This document shows, one piece after another, positions 1-8,746 of a stretch of DNA of 64,000 nt (positions within the stretch are counted from its first letter, which is position 1; each line of letters opens with the position of its first letter). The position numbers and the translations under genes are program-made. Source of the DNA: Synechococcus sp. PCC 6312. GTDB lineage: Bacteria; Cyanobacteriota; Cyanobacteriia; Thermosynechococcales; Thermosynechococcaceae. Below the pieces are notes generated by a model, which saw nothing but the letters and a program-made list of their open reading frames with translations, had not been told where the DNA came from and made no database searches. The DNA is taken from assembly GCF_000316685.1 (NCBI RefSeq), contig NC_019680.1, positions 3,543,407-3,607,406 of the forward strand, written 5' to 3'.

Positions 1-229
1 CATAGGGTCTAAAGTTCTCATCTTCCGTAGCCAAGACATAATTTCCCGTATTAATCACCACCCTCAATGTTCCACTTGGAGCTAATTCGCGCCTTGCTTC
101 TGGGGTGGGTGCGGGAAATTTCGCTGATTGGCACGTCATGGGTTTCAGGGGAGGAACAGGATCAGCGTAGGCAACAGTTTCCCAAACGCCAAGGAGGAAA
201 GCCATACCCAGGCCTGGGATCAGCAACAA
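1..229 (-). CDS. Partial periplasmic solute-binding protein, amino-acid (family 3) type
   Basis: A minus-strand reading frame runs off the left edge of the window. Near the start it encodes a hydrophobic signal-peptide-like stretch (LLLIPGLGMAFLLGVWETVA) ending in an AYADP cleavage-like site. Then come E-A-R-R-E-L-A-P-S-G-T-L-R-V and V-I-N-T-G-N-Y-V-L-A, which resemble the N-terminus of family 3 solute-binding proteins of amino-acid ABC transporters. No ATG fits the full signal peptide. I place the start at a TTG (base 229); the ATG at 205 is the alternative and gives a shorter leader. It lies just downstream of the beta-propeller gene on the same strand. The family call rests on about 30 mature residues and is moderate. 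Confidence 0.5.
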   Translation of the reverse strand, partial: MLLIPGLGMAFLLGVWETVAYADPVPPLKPMTCQSAKFPAPTPEARRELAPSGTLRVVINTGNYVLATEDENFRPY

Positions 230-285
230 CGTATGAAACAGGGTTATCGGTAATTTTTGGGGACGATAATGTGTGTGATCAAACG

Positions 286-1347
286 CTATTTTATACGCTC
301 AAATAAAACAATCTGATCAACCCCTTGCTGTCCGGCCCAAATCCGATCTCCAACTCCATTCATCTGGAGCGTTTGGACATTCTGCTTGTTCCCCGGAAAA
401 ATAGTAAATGAATTTGTGACCGGATCAAACTGGTGAATTGAATTCGTCCCAAAATCAGAACTCCAAACCTTATCTTGGTTATCAACATAGGTGGAATAGC
501 CCCGCGGCCCCAGGCCTGGTAGTTTATAGGAGTCCCAAAGTTTCGAGACTGGGTTAAATCGCATCAAGGCCCCAGTCCCCCAGGTCGTAATCCAGATATT
601 GCCTTGGGAATCTGACCAAATTCGCCGCGAACCATTGGCAATCCGCTCAGGAATGGTAAACACCTCTGGGAGAAAGGTTGTTGTGTTAATCCGGGCAATG
701 TAATTCCCTGCCAAACTGGTGTACCAAACATCCCCTTTCGGTGTTGCTGTCATCCCGTAGGGACCATAGCCCAAGGGAGCCGGAAAGATTTTAATGTCAC
801 CTGTGCGTGGATCTAAGCGACCATAATAGCCATTTTGGGCTGTAAACCAGAGAATTCCCTTACCATCAAACACGGGCGTATTCAGGTTGCCGTAACCCAT
901 CGTGTGGGGAAATGGCGGCAGGTTATACCGCTTCACTTCATGGGTTTTCCGGTCAAAACGGACAATGGCATTGACTTCATCACAAATCCAGAGATAGCCA
1001 TCTGGGCCCATAATGACCCCGTGGGGATGGGAGCCACGACCAAGGGGATACAACTTCACCTCCCCAGTGGCCGGAATAAGATGCCCAATCACCCCTGACC
1101 ACTGCCCATTAAACCAAACAGAACCATCGGGATCGGGGGCAACATCACGAGTTCCCATACCGGGCACAGTTGGATAAATGGTCACTTTGTAACGGCTTGC
1201 ATCATTGCCAATGGCATCGGGGGCAGGAATAGCCGTTGTCTTGTATGTGGTGGCTGGAACCGGGGCCGCTAAGACACTACCACCGCTCACAGGCAAGGCA
1301 AGGATCAGGGAGAGGAGGAGGGATGAAACTGAAAAAGCTCGGATCAT
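286..1347 (-). CDS. Secreted beta-propeller protein, virginiamycin B lyase (Vgb)-like
   Basis: A 353-residue protein with a clear signal peptide (residues 1-28, ending near V-L-A-A-P). The rest is made of about 40-residue repeats of the form D-P-D-G-S-V-W-F, G-P-D-G-Y-L-W-I-C, D-G-K-G-I-L-W-F and D-S-Q-G-N-I-W-I, which is the beta-propeller signature of streptogramin B lyase/NHL-like/SMP-30-like proteins. Family members either linearise streptogramin B antibiotics or have unknown substrates, so the enzymatic function is not assigned here. It is presumably periplasmic or extracellular. The binding-protein gene starts about 57 bases downstream on the same strand, so the two may be co-transcribed. 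Confidence 0.8.
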   Translation of the reverse strand: MIRAFSVSSLLLSLILALPVSGGSVLAAPVPATTYKTTAIPAPDAIGNDASRYKVTIYPTVPGMGTRDVAPDPDGSVWFNGQWSGVIGHLIPATGEVKLYPLGRGSHPHGVIMGPDGYLWICDEVNAIVRFDRKTHEVKRYNLPPFPHTMGYGNLNTPVFDGKGILWFTAQNGYYGRLDPRTGDIKIFPAPLGYGPYGMTATPKGDVWYTSLAGNYIARINTTTFLPEVFTIPERIANGSRRIWSDSQGNIWITTWGTGALMRFNPVSKLWDSYKLPGLGPRGYSTYVDNQDKVWSSDFGTNSIHQFDPVTNSFTIFPGNKQNVQTLQMNGVGDRIWAGQQGVDQIVLFERIK

Positions 1348-1397
1348 GGTGAATTATGACAGTAGGGGTGGGGATGGTTGGGAAAATGGTACGGAGG

Positions 1398-1862
1398 CTA
1401 ACGGCAGCCAAACGCTTCTAGGTCGTAGGTAAACCCCTTCGATTGGGGATAGAGGCGATAGTTTTCGAGAATTTTGACATTAAAGACATCAAAAACCTTC
1501 CCAGACTGATTTACTTGTAACGGGCCCCAAATGATTGGTTTGTTACTATCGGGGACAAAGATTGGTGCGCCGGATTCAAAAATTGTGTCATCAGAATATC
1601 GGGCAATCAGTTGGGTTGGATAGGCGGCATTATCAGTGGTGACAGGTGTGAGTTTAATTGTGACCGTGGAAACAGGCCGGGGAATTATAAAATAGGTGTT
1701 GCCATGGGAATTAAAGCCCAAATCTGGAGCAATTCTGATACGAACCTTGTTTCCATCGGTGGGCGAGACTTGAGGGGGGAGTGGCTCACAGGTTTCAGCC
1801 GTTGCTTCTGGCGGAAAAGTGAGGATCAAACCAATAAACACAAAAGCAAGGCTAGATTTCAT
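1398..1862 (-). CDS. Small secreted protein of unknown function
   Basis: A 154-residue protein with an N-terminal signal peptide (K-S-S-L-A-F-V-F-I-G-L-I-L-T, cleavage after A-T-A near residue 22). The mature protein has two cysteines, one just after the cleavage site (E-T-C-E-P-L) and one as the penultimate residue (G-C-R), which could form a disulfide. The remainder is rich in beta-type residues. I do not recognise a family. It lies 50 bases upstream of the beta-propeller gene on the same strand and both are exported, so one export-related transcription unit is plausible. Confidence 0.6.
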   Translation of the reverse strand: MKSSLAFVFIGLILTFPPEATAETCEPLPPQVSPTDGNKVRIRIAPDLGFNSHGNTYFIIPRPVSTVTIKLTPVTTDNAAYPTQLIARYSDDTIFESGAPIFVPDSNKPIIWGPLQVNQSGKVFDVFNVKILENYRLYPQSKGFTYDLEAFGCR

Positions 1863-2202
1863 GAAAGTTGTTAGGTCACTAGTTGAGCATTTGCCTGATA
1901 TTACATTGCCAACTAAAAACTTTCAATTTGAAGATACAGTTCTTAAACTTATAATGTTACGCAGACAGTTATAAATAGATAGAAATCTTAAGATTATTGT
2001 CTTTAATCGAATTTTTGACAAGTTGCTATTAGGCTGGCAATGTGATGATGCCCTCGCTTGGGATAGGAAAGCCTCATGGAAATCATTGGGCGAGGATCAA
2101 CCTGATCTAAGAGTACGAAGCCAAGTAACGGTTCTGATAACCCAGGCCGGGTTGGGGAAGCCGCCATCGTAAAATTAGACTTAGGCCCAATTCCAGGATC
2201 TT
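1863..2202. promoter_or_regulatory. Intergenic region upstream of glutamate dehydrogenase, with a candidate hairpin
   Basis: About 340 bases lie between two divergent genes. The part next to the secreted-protein gene is AT-rich and probably holds its promoter. Closer to gdhA, cctcgcttgg at 2052-2061 can pair with ttgggcgagg (2086-2095) in a ten-pair stem with several G-U pairs. The 24-base loop contains a smaller AGG/CCT pairing. This could be a 5' leader structure or a short RNA. No known riboswitch consensus was recognised. Confidence 0.3.
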
Positions 2203-3492
2203 ATGAGTGGTTCCCAACTATCCGATGCCCAAATTCAACTGCAACGGGCCATGGCCCATGTGGACTTACCCGCCGATACCCTAGAACGGTTGAAATACCC
2301 CAAAGCCGCGATTCGAGTCGCCATTCCCGTGCGGATGGATGATGGCTCATTGCAAATTTTTCAGGGCTATCGGGTGCGCTATGAGGACACGCGGGGGCCG
2401 GGCAAAGGCGGGGTACGCTACCATCCCCATGTCACTGCCGATGAAGTGGAATCCCTAGCCTTTTGGATGACCTTTAAGTGTGCCGTGATGGATTTACCTT
2501 TTGGCGGGGCAAAGGGGGGGATCACGGTTAATCCGAAAGCCCTGTCGGTCATGGAATTGGAACGCCTTAGCCGCGGCTATATTGACGGAATTGCCGACTT
2601 TATTGGCCCGGACATGGATATTTTGGCCCCGGATGTCTATACCAATGCCATGATTATGGGCTGGATGATGGATCAGTATAGCCTAATTAACCGCCGGATC
2701 AGTCGGGGTGTGGTCACGGGTAAGCCAATTGCAATGGGGGGGAGTTTAGGCCGCAATTCTGCCACTGCTAAGGGAGCCTATACCGTCATCAATAATGTGT
2801 TGCCCCGCTATGGCTATCAACCCCAAAACACGACTGTGGCGATTCAAGGTTTTGGTAATGCGGGTGGAATTTTAGCGGAACTGCTTTTTAAGTCTGGCTA
2901 TCGGGTTGTGGCGGTGAGTGATTCCCAAGGTGGTATTTATGCCCCAGAGGGATTAGATATTCCCAGTGTTAAGCAATATAAGGAAACGACGCGGGGCCTG
3001 GAGGCGGTCTATTGTGCCGGTAGCGTCTGCCAGCGCGTGGACTATCAACGAATTACCAATGAAGAACTCCTGCAACTGCCCGTGAATGTTTTGGTTCCCG
3101 CCGCCCTGGAAAAACAAATTACCCAGGATAATGCCGCCCAAGTCCAGGCCAAGGTGATTTTTGAGGTCGCGAATGGGCCGATCACTGCCGCTGCCGATGA
3201 AATTTTAGAACAAAAGGGAATTCCCGTTTTTCCTGATATTTTAGTCAATGCCGGGGGCGTAACCGTCAGTTATTTTGAGTGGGTGCAAAATCGCAGTGGC
3301 TGGTATTGGAGTGCAGCAGAAGTGGATCAAAAACTTCAAGAGCGGATGTTACGGGAAACTAATGAAATTTGGCACATTGCCCAGGCTAAAACCATCCCCT
3401 TCAGAACGGCGGCCTATGTTCATGCCCTGGGTCGAATTAGTGATGCCATTAAAGCCAGGGGAACTCGGGATGATTATCAGGGCCAACACTAA
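2203..3492 (+). CDS. gdhA: Glutamate dehydrogenase (Glu/Leu/Phe/Val dehydrogenase family)
   Basis: It catalyses the reversible reductive amination of 2-oxoglutarate to glutamate, an ammonium-assimilating side route to GS-GOGAT. The 429-residue length is normal for hexameric bacterial GDH. Visible motifs are the substrate-binding loop G-P-G-K-G-G-V-R (residues 65-72), the catalytic lysine motif P-F-G-G-A-K-G-G (99-106, K104), the catalytic aspartate in A-P-D-V-Y-T-N (about D144), and the Rossmann nucleotide-binding loop G-F-G-N-A-G (216-221). Coenzyme preference cannot be decided by eye, though cyanobacterial enzymes are usually NADP-dependent. It is monocistronic and converges with queC 24 bases downstream. 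Confidence 0.93.
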   Translation: MSGSQLSDAQIQLQRAMAHVDLPADTLERLKYPKAAIRVAIPVRMDDGSLQIFQGYRVRYEDTRGPGKGGVRYHPHVTADEVESLAFWMTFKCAVMDLPFGGAKGGITVNPKALSVMELERLSRGYIDGIADFIGPDMDILAPDVYTNAMIMGWMMDQYSLINRRISRGVVTGKPIAMGGSLGRNSATAKGAYTVINNVLPRYGYQPQNTTVAIQGFGNAGGILAELLFKSGYRVVAVSDSQGGIYAPEGLDIPSVKQYKETTRGLEAVYCAGSVCQRVDYQRITNEELLQLPVNVLVPAALEKQITQDNAAQVQAKVIFEVANGPITAAADEILEQKGIPVFPDILVNAGGVTVSYFEWVQNRSGWYWSAAEVDQKLQERMLRETNEIWHIAQAKTIPFRTAAYVHALGRISDAIKARGTRDDYQGQH

Positions 3493-3516
3493 CGCCTTCT
3501 TTAAGATATATTCAGC

Positions 3517-4212
3517 TTAAAAACAACGATAGGGAATTGGATCCACCAGGCCCAACTCGGCAAACGCTGCTAACCTTAACCGACAGGCATCACAAACCCC
3601 ACAGGCCATGGGAACTTCACCCCTACCACCATCGCTATAGCAAGACCAGGTTTTAAGCCACGGTACACCTAACCGATTTCCCAGTTGAATAATTTCGGTT
3701 TTATGGAGATTGATTAAAGGAGCCGTAATCGTAATCTGTTTTCCTTCCCGACCCGTTTTTGTGCCTAGATCGAAGACCGTTTGCATCGCAGCCACATAGT
3801 CTGGGCAACAGTCGGGATAGCCAGAATAATCTAAGGCATTCACTCCGATATAGACCCGCTGGGCCTCCAGGGCTTCGGCATAACTCAGGGCAAAACTGAG
3901 GAAAATTGTATTGCGGGCTGGGACATAGGTGACGGGAATCCCCTGGCCCATGGCCTCAATATCCCGTTCTTCCGGTACAGCAATCTGATCATCCGTTAAC
4001 GCAGACCCACCCCAGGCCCGGAGATTGAAGGTGACAACTTGATGGGCAACCACACCCGCAGCTTGGGCAATGGCCTGGGCAGAGTTGAGTTCCGTCCGAT
4101 GTCGCTGACCATAATCAAAGGACAGGGCATGACAATCTAGACCATCGGCCTGGGCCTGGTATAACACCGTGGCGGAATCTAAACCACCAGAGAGCAAAAC
4201 AACGGCCTTCAT
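3517..4212 (-). CDS. queC: 7-cyano-7-deazaguanine synthase
   Basis: It converts 7-carboxy-7-deazaguanine to preQ0 with ATP and ammonia, in the queuosine tRNA modification pathway. The N-terminus carries the PP-loop S-G-G-L-D-S (residues 8-13). The C-terminus has the zinc-binding set C191, C204, C207, C210 (pattern C-x12-C-x2-C-x2-C). The length of 231 residues is typical. The motif Y-V-P-A-R-N-T-I-F, characteristic of QueC, is also present. It is the last gene of the minus-strand run gpmI-secG-queC; secG ends 61 bases upstream of its start. Confidence 0.95.
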   Translation of the reverse strand: MKAVVLLSGGLDSATVLYQAQADGLDCHALSFDYGQRHRTELNSAQAIAQAAGVVAHQVVTFNLRAWGGSALTDDQIAVPEERDIEAMGQGIPVTYVPARNTIFLSFALSYAEALEAQRVYIGVNALDYSGYPDCCPDYVAAMQTVFDLGTKTGREGKQITITAPLINLHKTEIIQLGNRLGVPWLKTWSCYSDGGRGEVPMACGVCDACRLRLAAFAELGLVDPIPYRCF

Positions 4213-4273
4213 TCCTTACCCCAGGGTCTCTCCCTCTGCCCCATGGCCAATCTTGAAAAATTACGGTAAAAAT

Positions 4274-4510
4274 TTAGGAACTTGCCCCTAACCAACCTGC
4301 GCTTAAGACCACTGTTAAGCCCATAAACAGTACGGTTAACGTCCAGGTAATTCGGTTTAAGGTCGTTTCCGCACTTTTGGTACTGGTAAATAACTGGGCC
4401 TGACCGCCAATCGCCGCTAGACCATCCCCCTTGGGGCTGTGAAGCAACACTAAAATAACTAAACCCAAGGCAGAAAAGGCCCAAACACCCATCAAGATTT
4501 TTTCCAACAT
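4274..4510 (-). CDS. secG: Preprotein translocase subunit SecG
   Basis: A small inner/thylakoid-membrane subunit of the SecYEG channel. From the ATG at 4510 it encodes 78 residues: a first transmembrane helix (I-L-M-G-V-W-A-F-S-A-L-G-L-V-I-L-V-L-L), the SecG-type loop H-S-P-K-G-D-G-L-A-A-I-G-G-Q-A-Q-L-F, a short polar stretch, and a second helix. I prefer this start to the upstream in-frame ATG at 4552, which would add a cysteine-rich tail (M-C-C-R-C-S) unlike the family. It sits just downstream of gpmI, a pairing also seen in other bacteria. Confidence 0.88.
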   Translation of the reverse strand: MLEKILMGVWAFSALGLVILVLLHSPKGDGLAAIGGQAQLFTSTKSAETTLNRITWTLTVLFMGLTVVLSAGWLGASS

Positions 4511-4573
4511 TGCTTTAACTGACCTGTGACCTGTAGAACATCTGCAACACATCCTGAACCTTAATTCTAAGCC

Positions 4574-6172
4574 TTAAAGCTTAACCGGGACAGGGGTACG
4601 GCTAGTGCGCATCTCATAGGCCGCCGTATCGATTAAGGATTTTCCAGTCATTTCCGTTGGTTGCTCTAACTTGAGGATGTCCAAAATAGTCGGGGCCAAG
4701 TCCGCTAAACAGCCTCCCTCACGCAGTTGCACATCCGTCCCATGACCGGGAATTTGCCGTTTTTCCCCTTCTACCAAAATCAAAGGTACAGGGTTAGTCG
4801 TGTGAGCCGTCCAAGGATTGCCATTCTCATCCTGCATATATTCAGCATTCCCATGATCCGCCGTAATCAGGAGTGTGCCGCCCATCTTCAGAGTGCTGTC
4901 AATCACCTGACCCAAAAAGCGATCAACCGTTTCCAAGGCCTGGATCGTTGCGGGAATTTGCCCCGTGTGTCCAACCATATCGGGATTGGCGTAGTTGACT
5001 ACTACTAACGAGTAAATTCCTTTTTCGACCCCTGCTACTACCGCTTCCGTAACCGCTGCTGCTGACATGGCTGGGGCCCGATCATAGGTGGGAACCATGG
5101 GACTGGGAATCAAAACCCGATCTTCCCCCGGAAAGGGATCCTCAATACCACCATTAAAAAAGTAGGTGACATGGGCGTATTTTTCTGTTTCGGCCACCCG
5201 TAATTGCGATAACCCGGCTTCGGAAATTACTTCCCCCAGGATTTTGTTCAGGTTTTGAGGGGGAAAGGCCACATCACAGGTCAAACTACTGTCGTATTGG
5301 GTCAGAGTGACGAATTCTAAGGGTTCAATCTGCTCCCGGGGAAATCCCTGGAAATTGGGGTCAATAAAGGCCTGAGTCAGTTGCCGGGCCCGATCGGGGC
5401 GAAAGTTAAAGAAAATGACCCCATCCCCTGGCTCAACCGCCCCCGCTGCAATCCGGACGGGTTGAATAAATTCATCGGTAATCTCGAGTTGATAAGCCGC
5501 CGCTGCCACTTCCCACGGTGCAAGAGAGTTCATCCCATCGTTGGAGACCATCACTCGATAGGCCAACTCCACCCGATCCCACCGCCGATCTCGATCCATA
5601 GCGTAATAGCGACCACTCACCGTCACGACTTTGCCCAGGCCAATGTCCTTTAAGTGCTCTTCTAGGGTTTTTAACACCTCCTTGGCTTCCATGGGCGGGG
5701 TATCACGACCATCGGTAATGGCATGGATACAGACTTCCGTAATTCCCTGTTGCTGGGCCATTTCCACAAGGGCATAAAGATGATCTAAATGGGAATGCAC
5801 CCCCCCCTCGGAACATAGGCCAATCAAATGTAACTTCCTTTGACGGCTTTTCAGGGCCTGGCAGAGCTTGACAAGGGCCGGATTTTGATGCAAGGTTTCA
5901 TCCTCCGCTGCGTCAGAAATACGGACTAACTCCTGAGGCACAGTTCGGCCGGCCCCAATATTTAAATGCCCAACCTCCGAATTACCCATTTGCCCCCGCG
6001 GCAGACCGACTGCTTTACCGGAAGTATGCACCAAGGTGTGGGGGTAAGCCGCCCATAGACTGTCCATGACAGGTGTTTTCGCCAAAGCTACAGCATTTCC
6101 AGCCGATTCTTCTCGGTAGCCCCAGCCATCTAAAATAACGAGAACAACAGGTGCAATGGATGTCGATGTCAT
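4574..6172 (-). CDS. gpmI: 2,3-bisphosphoglycerate-independent phosphoglycerate mutase
   Basis: It interconverts 3- and 2-phosphoglycerate in lower glycolysis using two Mn ions and a phosphoserine intermediate. At 532 residues it has the normal length. Visible motifs are the metal-binding V-I-L-D-G-W-G (D15), the nucleophile region G-Q-M-G-N-S-E-V-G-H (S65), G-R-D-T-P-P and A-D-H-G-N-A-E near the C-terminus (alkaline-phosphatase superfamily). It is the first gene of the gpmI-secG-queC run. It diverges from devB with a 195-base intergenic region. Confidence 0.95.
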   Translation of the reverse strand: MTSTSIAPVVLVILDGWGYREESAGNAVALAKTPVMDSLWAAYPHTLVHTSGKAVGLPRGQMGNSEVGHLNIGAGRTVPQELVRISDAAEDETLHQNPALVKLCQALKSRQRKLHLIGLCSEGGVHSHLDHLYALVEMAQQQGITEVCIHAITDGRDTPPMEAKEVLKTLEEHLKDIGLGKVVTVSGRYYAMDRDRRWDRVELAYRVMVSNDGMNSLAPWEVAAAAYQLEITDEFIQPVRIAAGAVEPGDGVIFFNFRPDRARQLTQAFIDPNFQGFPREQIEPLEFVTLTQYDSSLTCDVAFPPQNLNKILGEVISEAGLSQLRVAETEKYAHVTYFFNGGIEDPFPGEDRVLIPSPMVPTYDRAPAMSAAAVTEAVVAGVEKGIYSLVVVNYANPDMVGHTGQIPATIQALETVDRFLGQVIDSTLKMGGTLLITADHGNAEYMQDENGNPWTAHTTNPVPLILVEGEKRQIPGHGTDVQLREGGCLADLAPTILDILKLEQPTEMTGKSLIDTAAYEMRTSRTPVPVKL

Positions 6173-6367
6173 GGGACGACCCTACCAATAGACAGTGGCA
6201 ATGAAGATATTTCCGCAGAGTGGGTATTAAGCAACGCATTAAGCAACAGATCTGTGATAAATGATACCATCCCCCCTCAGAAGGGCAATAGGGTATTGGT
6301 GCGAACATGATTTCATATTTTTAGCATTTCTTTATATTTAGATTAGGATCAACACAGACTCAGACAT

Positions 6368-7576
6368 TTGAGGCAGGCTACAAACAATCAGGGAAGGAAG
6401 GTGAATCGGGTGGGGAGTCCATTTAGTCTCAAGGGCATGAATCCCTGGCTCATCGGTAGTTTGGTCGGTCTCGGGCTATTGACCTTGATGGTGAGTCTTC
6501 GACAGTTGACAAGTCTCCCCGCATCTACGCCCAATCCTGCTATCAGTGAGATTAAGCCACCGCCCTCGGAAAAAATCAGTGCCTTGGGCCGCCTTGAGCC
6601 AGAAGGGGAGAGTATTGTTTTAAGTGGCACCCCCGGTGAACGGATTGGCAAGCTCTTAGTTAAAGAAGGGGATTTTGCTCAACCCGGCCAAGTTCTGCTC
6701 TATTTAGATAGTTATCCGGAACGCTTGGCAGAGCGCAACTTAGCAGCGGATCAGCTGGCAGAAGCCCAGAAACGTCTCCAGGCCGAAACCGAACTGGGAG
6801 AAGCCCAAATTACCGAGGCCCGCTCCCGGCTGAACCAAGTCACCAAACCAAAGCTGGCCCAAATGCAGGCCCAAAAAGCCACGATTCAACGGATTGCCGC
6901 AGAACTAGCCTCGAGCCAACGGGAATATCAACGGTTTCGCCAGCTATCCCAGGCCGGGGCCATCTCCCAACAACAGCTCGAAGACAAAGAATTGATTGTC
7001 CGCAGCCGTACTGAAGAACTGGAAGCCGCCCAGGCCACCTTGAGCCAAATTAGCAACGAAGAACAGACCAACGCCGTCAATGCCCAAGATCAACTCCGCT
7101 CTGCCCAGGCCAACCTCAGTCGTTCCCAGGCCCAGATTCTCGTCAACTCTGCCAAACGGAATTTAGAATTAGCCGAAGCTCGTCTCCAGCGCACCATCAT
7201 TCGTTCTCCCCGGGCTGGCCAAATCCTGAAAATCTATACCTGGGCCGGGGAAGCCATTGGTGATGATGGGATTTTACAACTGGGCAATACAAAGCAGATG
7301 TATGCTGTCGCCGAAGTCTATGAAACCGATGTCCCCCGGATCCAAATCGGCCAACCGGCCCTGATTAAAAGCCCCGCCTTCCCCAAGCTGATTTCTGGTC
7401 AAGTGGCCCATGTCGGCCTGCTCATTGCTAAAAACGATGTCATTGATACGGATCCGGCGGCCAAAACCGATGTCCGGGTTGTGGAGGTAAAAATTCGTCT
7501 GGATGATAGTCGTATTGCCGCTGGCCTGACCAATTTGCAGGTAGAAGTTGTGATTGATCCAGGTAGGCCAGAATGA
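6368..7576 (+). CDS. devB: DevB-type membrane fusion protein of an ABC exporter (HlyD family)
   Basis: The periplasmic adaptor of a DevBCA exporter, bridging the ABC permease to a TolC-like outer-membrane channel. The 402 residues contain an N-terminal membrane anchor (about 25-45, P-W-L-I-G-S-L-V-G-L-G-L-L), a biotinyl-lipoyl-like half (V-L-L-Y-L-D-S-Y), a long alpha-hairpin coiled coil (about 120-270) and the second lipoyl half and beta-barrel (I-I-R-S-P-R-A-G-Q-I-L). It overlaps the permease by four bases (ATGA), so translation is coupled. The Anabaena DevBCA exports heterocyst glycolipid; most unicellular cyanobacteria carry paralogues of unknown cargo, so the substrate is not assigned. 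Confidence 0.88.
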   Translation: MRQATNNQGRKVNRVGSPFSLKGMNPWLIGSLVGLGLLTLMVSLRQLTSLPASTPNPAISEIKPPPSEKISALGRLEPEGESIVLSGTPGERIGKLLVKEGDFAQPGQVLLYLDSYPERLAERNLAADQLAEAQKRLQAETELGEAQITEARSRLNQVTKPKLAQMQAQKATIQRIAAELASSQREYQRFRQLSQAGAISQQQLEDKELIVRSRTEELEAAQATLSQISNEEQTNAVNAQDQLRSAQANLSRSQAQILVNSAKRNLELAEARLQRTIIRSPRAGQILKIYTWAGEAIGDDGILQLGNTKQMYAVAEVYETDVPRIQIGQPALIKSPAFPKLISGQVAHVGLLIAKNDVIDTDPAAKTDVRVVEVKIRLDDSRIAAGLTNLQVEVVIDPGRPE

Positions 7577-8727
7577 TTTTTGCGATTCCCCTGGCCTGGC
7601 TCCAACTCCAACGGGAACGGATTCGGCTGCTAGTCGCTGTGGCAGGCATTGCTTTTGCAGTGGTTTTGATGATGATGCAGTTTGGCTTTCGGGATGCCCT
7701 GTTCAAGGCTGCGGTGCGCTTTCACGATGGGATTAACGCCGATATTGTCCTGATTAGCCCCCAATCCACAGCCCTAATTGCGATGAAGACCTTTACCCGG
7801 CGGCGGCTCTATCAAGCAGGTGGGTTTGTCGGAGTTGAGTCTGTTTCCCCCTTGTATTTGGGCTTTGGTCTCTGGCGGAATCCGGTGGATAAAACCACGC
7901 GTCAACTCCTCGTGATTGGGGTCGATCCCACGGCTGACTCCTTTATTTTGCCAGGGGTTCGGGAAAATCGGGAAAAAATTAAACTTGCCGATCATGCCCT
8001 GTTTGATGTGGACTCCCGCGCTCAATTTGGGCCGGTTAGTCAACTGCTACAGGACAATGGGCGGGTGATCACTGAAGTTTCCGGGCGACAAATCACAGTG
8101 GATGCGGCCTTTCACATGGGGGCGAACTTTGGGGCTGATGGCAATTTACTCACCAGCGACCTGAATTTTTTACGGTTATTTCCGCGCCGGCCTGTGGGAC
8201 TGATTGATGTTGGGTTAATTAAGGTTAAACCAGGGACTGCGGTTGAAACGCTCGTGGCTCAGATGCGCGCAGAGCTACCCAATGATGTTCTTGTTCTCAC
8301 CCATCAAGGCTTTGTGGATTTTGAGCGCACCTATTGGGAAAAAAGCACTTCTATTGGGTTTATCTTTTCCCTGGGGGCCTTGATGGGCTTCATTGTCGGC
8401 ACAGTCATTGTCTATCAGGTGCTTTACACAGATGTCTCGGATCACTTACCAGAGTATGCCACCCTCAAGGCCATGGGCTATCGGAATTTATATTTCTATG
8501 GGGTGGTCATGCAGGAGTCGCTAATTCTGTCTGTATTGGGCTATATTCCAGGGGTTGCGGTGGCATTTGTGCTATACAACCTAATTTATAGAGCCACTGC
8601 GCTCCCGGTGGGGATGACTGTTGAGCGAGCCTTGATGGTCTTTGTCCTGACAGTCATGATGTGTACTGTATCGGGCGGCATTGCCATGAGGCGGGTCCAG
8701 GCCGCGGATCCGGCTGATATTTTCTAA
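7573..8727 (+). CDS. devC: DevC-type ABC exporter permease
   Basis: The membrane permease partner of the HlyD-like protein and the following ATPase. The 384 residues show an N-terminal transmembrane helix (about 17-37), a large periplasmic domain of roughly 220 residues, and three C-terminal helices (about 258-280, 310-335, 350-370). This is the MacB/FtsX-like topology of DevC. The residues I-V-Y-Q-V-L-Y-T-D-V-S-D-H-L-P-E-Y-A-T-L in the loop between the second and third helices are typical of DevC. It overlaps devB by ATGA and is followed 19 bases later by the ATPase gene. Confidence 0.88.
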   Translation: MIFAIPLAWLQLQRERIRLLVAVAGIAFAVVLMMMQFGFRDALFKAAVRFHDGINADIVLISPQSTALIAMKTFTRRRLYQAGGFVGVESVSPLYLGFGLWRNPVDKTTRQLLVIGVDPTADSFILPGVRENREKIKLADHALFDVDSRAQFGPVSQLLQDNGRVITEVSGRQITVDAAFHMGANFGADGNLLTSDLNFLRLFPRRPVGLIDVGLIKVKPGTAVETLVAQMRAELPNDVLVLTHQGFVDFERTYWEKSTSIGFIFSLGALMGFIVGTVIVYQVLYTDVSDHLPEYATLKAMGYRNLYFYGVVMQESLILSVLGYIPGVAVAFVLYNLIYRATALPVGMTVERALMVFVLTVMMCTVSGGIAMRRVQAADPADIF

Positions 8728-8746
8728 GGCTCAAGGATGTGGGGCG

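Noticed and set aside
67-306. Plus-strand ORF at the left edge
   Set aside because: The minus strand over the same bases encodes a signal peptide and a binding-protein N-terminus; the plus-strand protein is low-complexity and unlike any family.
1863-2202. Glutamine riboswitch upstream of gdhA
   Set aside because: The consensus elements I know were not found; only a hairpin is present.
4209-4484. Second reading frame over secG
   Set aside because: It is antiphase to a clear SecG protein and has no family features.
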